DNA of 64,000 bases from Pseudomonas huaxiensis (lineage in GTDB: Bacteria > Pseudomonadota > Gammaproteobacteria > Pseudomonadales > Pseudomonadaceae): positions 112,492 to 176,491 of the forward strand of contig NZ_QKVL01000009.1 in the NCBI RefSeq assembly GCF_003231275.1. Reading direction: 5' to 3'. Below are positions 61,698 through 64,000 of the stretch, one piece after another. Below the pieces are notes generated by a model. That model was not told the DNA's origin. It saw nothing but the letters and a program-made list of their open reading frames with translations, and ran no database searches. The translations under genes and the position numbers were made by a program. The stretch's first letter is position 1. Each line of letters starts with the position of its first letter.

Positions 61698-63445
61698 TGG
61701 CTGATTTGCCAGAGCAGGATGAGTGGGCACCAGGTGTTTACCAGTTGGAGACGTCTGACCCGGTGCTTGGAGGGCCTGATGGTATCGACAACTTGCAGGC
61801 GAAGCAGCTAGCGAGCCGCACGCGCTGGCTGCGTAACCTCATTCAACGTGTTGTGGACGGTGTGGCGAGCGTTGAGAAAGCCAAACGCTTGGAAACAGCA
61901 AGGACGTTGCGTTTCAAGGGCGCGGCAACCGGTAGTGGAGTTTACGATGGCAGTGCTGATACCGAGATTAACCTAACGCTGACAGACAGTGCAGCGGGGG
62001 CTGGGACATATACAAAAGTATCCATAAACGCCAAAGGTGTTGTTGTAGGTGGAAGCAACCCGACCACGCTGGGCGGTCATGGAATAACGGATGGTCTCAT
62101 TGTCGGCTCGCCGAGCAAGCAGCGGCCCCAGCTCTACACGGACACCACAGGTGGTGAGTCAGGTTCCGGCACTGGCGGCTCGCTAATGATCCGCGAAGTG
62201 CAACTTGCCGGATCAGCAGTGACTGACTATTCGTATGCGCCCAGGATTCTCTTTCACTGGGGCGGTGTGGCCGAGGCATCACTTGGCATGAACTCGTCTG
62301 GAAAGCCATTCTGGAACGGGATCGCGATGTTGCTTGCTGGCGGAGCTGAGATCAACGCAAAGGCAGATAAGGCAACGACCTTGGCCGGCTACGGGATCGC
62401 GGACGCTTACACCAAGGCACAGGCCGACAACCTGGTGGCCAACAAAGCCGACAAGGCAACGACCCTGGCCGGCTACGGGATCGCGGACGCTTACACCAAG
62501 GCACAGGCCGACAATCTGGTGGCCAACAAGGCCGACAAGGCAACGACCCTGGCCGGCTACGGGATCGCGGACGCTTACACCAAGGCACAAGCCGACAACC
62601 TGGTGGTCAACAAGGCAGACAAGGCAACGACTCTGGCCGGTTATGGGATCACGGACGCTTACACCAAGGCACAGGCCGACAACCTGGTGGCCAACAAGGC
62701 CGACAAGGCAACGACTCTGACCGGTTATGGGATCACGGATGCGTTGAAAGTGGGGCCGCCGAGTAGCCAGAGGCCGACGCTGTACACCGACACCTTGGGT
62801 GGAGAAGCTGGGGCGGGCACTGGTGGCGCGCTGATGATTCGCGAAGTACAGCTCGTTGGCGGGACGAAGACCGATTATGCCTATGCGCCCAGAATTCTCT
62901 TTCACTGGGGCGGCGTGGCCGAGGCATCACTCGGCATGAACTCGTCTGGAAAGCCATTCTGGAACGGGATCGCGGTGCTGCTTGCCGGCGGACCAGAGAT
63001 CAGCGCGAAAGCCGACAAGTTGGCCGCGACAACGAGTGTTGCCGGCCTCGCCCGGGTTGCTACCCAGGTCGCTGTCGACGCTGCTGTCGAGACTGATACA
63101 TTCGTGACCCCAGTTACGCTGGGAACACGGCTACGCGCTGGGTTCATCTGGTCGAACAGCTACGTAGTTTTTCCGTCCTGGCTTGGCGGTTTGATTTTTC
63201 AGTGGGGCACCGTCGCGACCCCGGTCGCCGATATTGCACACGACGTCACGTTCCCGATCGCGTTTCCGAATGCTGTCAGAACACTGCAAGTCAGTTGGGG
63301 GTATGTCGGTACACGGACAGATAACAGCATCGTGCCGCAAATCGGAGACCAGACCTTGGTCGGGTTCAAAGCCAACCGACAAGACGCATACACCGCAATG
63401 AGCGTCCCGAACTCCTACATCAACTATTTCGCCATCGGATATTGA
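61697..63445 (+). CDS. Tail fibre protein with tandem repeats
   Basis: A 582-residue fibre. The N-terminal baseplate-binding part begins LPEQDEWAPGVYQLETSDPV. Residues 222-333 are four 28-residue repeats with YTKAQADN, plus a partial fifth. They are flanked by two copies of a ~90-residue module containing APRILFHWGGVAEASLGMNS. The C-terminal ~100 residues (FPSWLGGLIFQWGTV to the end) form the receptor-binding tip of the gp53-like type. Confidence 0.92.
   Translation: MADLPEQDEWAPGVYQLETSDPVLGGPDGIDNLQAKQLASRTRWLRNLIQRVVDGVASVEKAKRLETARTLRFKGAATGSGVYDGSADTEINLTLTDSAAGAGTYTKVSINAKGVVVGGSNPTTLGGHGITDGLIVGSPSKQRPQLYTDTTGGESGSGTGGSLMIREVQLAGSAVTDYSYAPRILFHWGGVAEASLGMNSSGKPFWNGIAMLLAGGAEINAKADKATTLAGYGIADAYTKAQADNLVANKADKATTLAGYGIADAYTKAQADNLVANKADKATTLAGYGIADAYTKAQADNLVVNKADKATTLAGYGITDAYTKAQADNLVANKADKATTLTGYGITDALKVGPPSSQRPTLYTDTLGGEAGAGTGGALMIREVQLVGGTKTDYAYAPRILFHWGGVAEASLGMNSSGKPFWNGIAVLLAGGPEISAKADKLAATTSVAGLARVATQVAVDAAVETDTFVTPVTLGTRLRAGFIWSNSYVVFPSWLGGLIFQWGTVATPVADIAHDVTFPIAFPNAVRTLQVSWGYVGTRTDNSIVPQIGDQTLVGFKANRQDAYTAMSVPNSYINYFAIGY
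62360..62743 (+). repeat. 84-bp tandem repeats in the tail fibre gene
   Basis: Four full 84-bp units start at 62360, 62444, 62528 and 62612, with a partial fifth unit from 62696 that diverges after about 48 bp. They encode a 28-residue motif in frame. Near-identity at DNA level suggests recent expansion or ongoing recombination. Confidence 0.9.
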
Positions 63446-63447
63446 TC

Positions 63448-63873
63448 ATGCTCTATAGCCCAGGTACTGGCGGCTTCTATTTGCTCAAAGTTCACAAAGT
63501 AGTCCCTTCTGATGTAGTCGAAATCACTGCAGAGCGACACGCCGAGCTTATCGCACAGCATAAAGAAGGTAAGCGCATCGTCGCCGGCGACGGTGGTTTT
63601 CCTGTTGCGGCTGACCCGGTGGAGTTGACCGAGGATCAAATCGTCGCGCGCGAACGAAGCTGGCGAGACGGGGCGCTCAATGCAGTGGCATGGATGCGTG
63701 ACCGGCACCGAGATCAGCTTGATATCGGAGGCGACACAAGCCTTACGCCTCAACAGTTTCAGGACTTGCTTGTTTACATGCATTCGCTGCGAGACTGGCC
63801 TCAGTCAAGCCTATTTCCTTCCGAGGAGCATCGGCCTTCGCAACTAGATTGGATGACAGAGCTGAGGTCCTAG
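63448..63873 (+). CDS. Tail fibre assembly protein
   Basis: A 141-residue protein downstream of the fibre gene, with DPVELTEDQIVARERSWRDG and a C-terminal DWPQSSLFPSEEHRPSQLDW. It probably acts as a fibre chaperone. ATG 63448 is chosen; a TTG two codons earlier overlaps the fibre stop. Confidence 0.82.
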   Translation: MLYSPGTGGFYLLKVHKVVPSDVVEITAERHAELIAQHKEGKRIVAGDGGFPVAADPVELTEDQIVARERSWRDGALNAVAWMRDRHRDQLDIGGDTSLTPQQFQDLLVYMHSLRDWPQSSLFPSEEHRPSQLDWMTELRS

Positions 63874-63890
63874 CGATTCGGACGATGGAA

Positions 63891-63907
63891 ATGCAATTTT
63901 ATTGCAT
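63891..63907. other. Palindrome near the phage right end
   Basis: ATGCAAT-TTT-ATTGCAT is a perfect 7-bp dyad 18 bp after the last gene. It may be a weak terminator or a binding site. Related TGCAAT motifs occur near the left end (29734-29758). Confidence 0.5.
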
Positions 63908-63931
63908 CACTCGCAACGGATCGCAATTCGA

Positions 63932-63962
63932 TTTATCTCAATGCCAGTTCCAAAAATATCGC
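63932..63962 (-). other. Right-end transposase binding site candidates R1 and R2
   Basis: Read inward from the right end, GAGATAAA occupies positions 35-42 (63932-63939), exactly as L2 on the left. GCGATATT at positions 12-19 (63955-63962) is a 5/8 match at the L1 position. Confidence 0.7.
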
Positions 63963-63973
63963 GCGCGGCATCA

Positions 63974-63979
63974 CCCAAG
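63974..63979. repeat. Right target-site duplication CCCAAG
   Basis: A direct copy of the hexamer at 29641-29646, immediately after the phage CA end. The last 21 bp of the window are host DNA; the reconstructed empty site reads GCGAAGCCCAAGCCCATAAA. Confidence 0.85.
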
Positions 63980-64000
63980 CCCATAAAAAAGGTTTCTTTC

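Larger units (their letters stand above)
29647..63973. mobile_element. Complete Mu-like (BcepMu-type) transposable prophage, 34,327 bp
   Basis: The ends read TGATGGGG... on the left and ...GGCATCA on the right, so both begin TGATG when read inward. They are flanked by a 6-bp duplication CCCAAG. Transposase-site candidates occur at the same distances from each end. Gene content is MuA/MuB-like transposition genes, Mu-like head genes and P2-like contractile tail genes. No integrase, repressor loss or broken gene was seen, so it may be active. Early genes run left and late genes run right, unlike Mu and like BcepMu. Confidence 0.93.

Noticed and set aside
62360..62743. Regular repeats resembling a CRISPR array
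   Set aside because: The units are contiguous, 84 bp, in frame, with no spacers and no cas genes nearby. They are protein repeats of a tail fibre.
63974..64000. A host gene after the prophage
   Set aside because: Only 27 bp remain, AT-rich with no start codon in context. Nothing can be assigned.

Overview
The window is from a Pseudomonas of the fluorescens lineage. The evidence is the high GC content, REP/REPIN palindromes of the form GAGCGAGCTTGCTCGCGAT, and pseudomonad gene content. It has three parts: a chromosomal [NiFe] hydrogenase locus (1-18.5 kb), a polyamine-type catabolic block followed by a type VI secretion-like accessory island (18.8-29.5 kb), and what looks like a complete Mu-like transposable prophage (29,647-63,973).

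Hydrogenase locus, all on the minus strand, read right to left: hoxA (NtrC-type activator), hoxB-hoxC (H2-sensing regulatory hydrogenase), nikR, hoxJ (histidine kinase), then a nickel permease. Next comes the uptake hydrogenase operon hupS-L-C-D-F-G-H-I-J-K with hypA-B-F-C-D, where hypD runs off the left edge. The small subunit has all six cysteines of the oxygen-tolerant group 1 proximal cluster. A sigma-54 (-24/-12) promoter sits before hupS, as expected for HoxA control. A NikR-like operator sits before the nickel permease.

Middle block, plus strand: a puuC-like aldehyde dehydrogenase, a LuxR-type regulator, a spuC-like aminotransferase and a puuP-like permease. Four overlapping genes follow, including a DUF4123 adaptor and a protein with three CxxC repeats, behind a strong sigma-70 promoter. 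A convergent three-gene operon carries a DNase I-fold (EEP) protein and two unrecognised proteins. It is a candidate effector module, but no vgrG, hcp or paar gene is in view.

Prophage: ends are 5'-TGATG...CATCA-3', flanked by a 6-bp duplication CCCAAG, with matched GAGATAAA-type sites 12-19 and 35-42 bp from each end. The early operon runs leftward (Ner-like protein, regulators, MuA-like transposase, MuB-like ATPase, DUF3164, DUF2786, Gp16-like, Mor-like activator). A repressor and a small accessory cluster sit at the centre. Lysis, head, P2-like contractile tail, baseplate and fibre genes run rightward. This split-direction layout resembles BcepMu rather than Mu. A perfect 21-bp repeat precedes each of four late gene blocks and is the best candidate for an undescribed late control element. 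Other notable points are a nested Rz/Rz1 pair, an internal scaffold start, an overlapping tail-chaperone frame consistent with a -2 frameshift, and an XRE-like repressor whose C-terminal tag is repeated at the N-terminus of the next protein.
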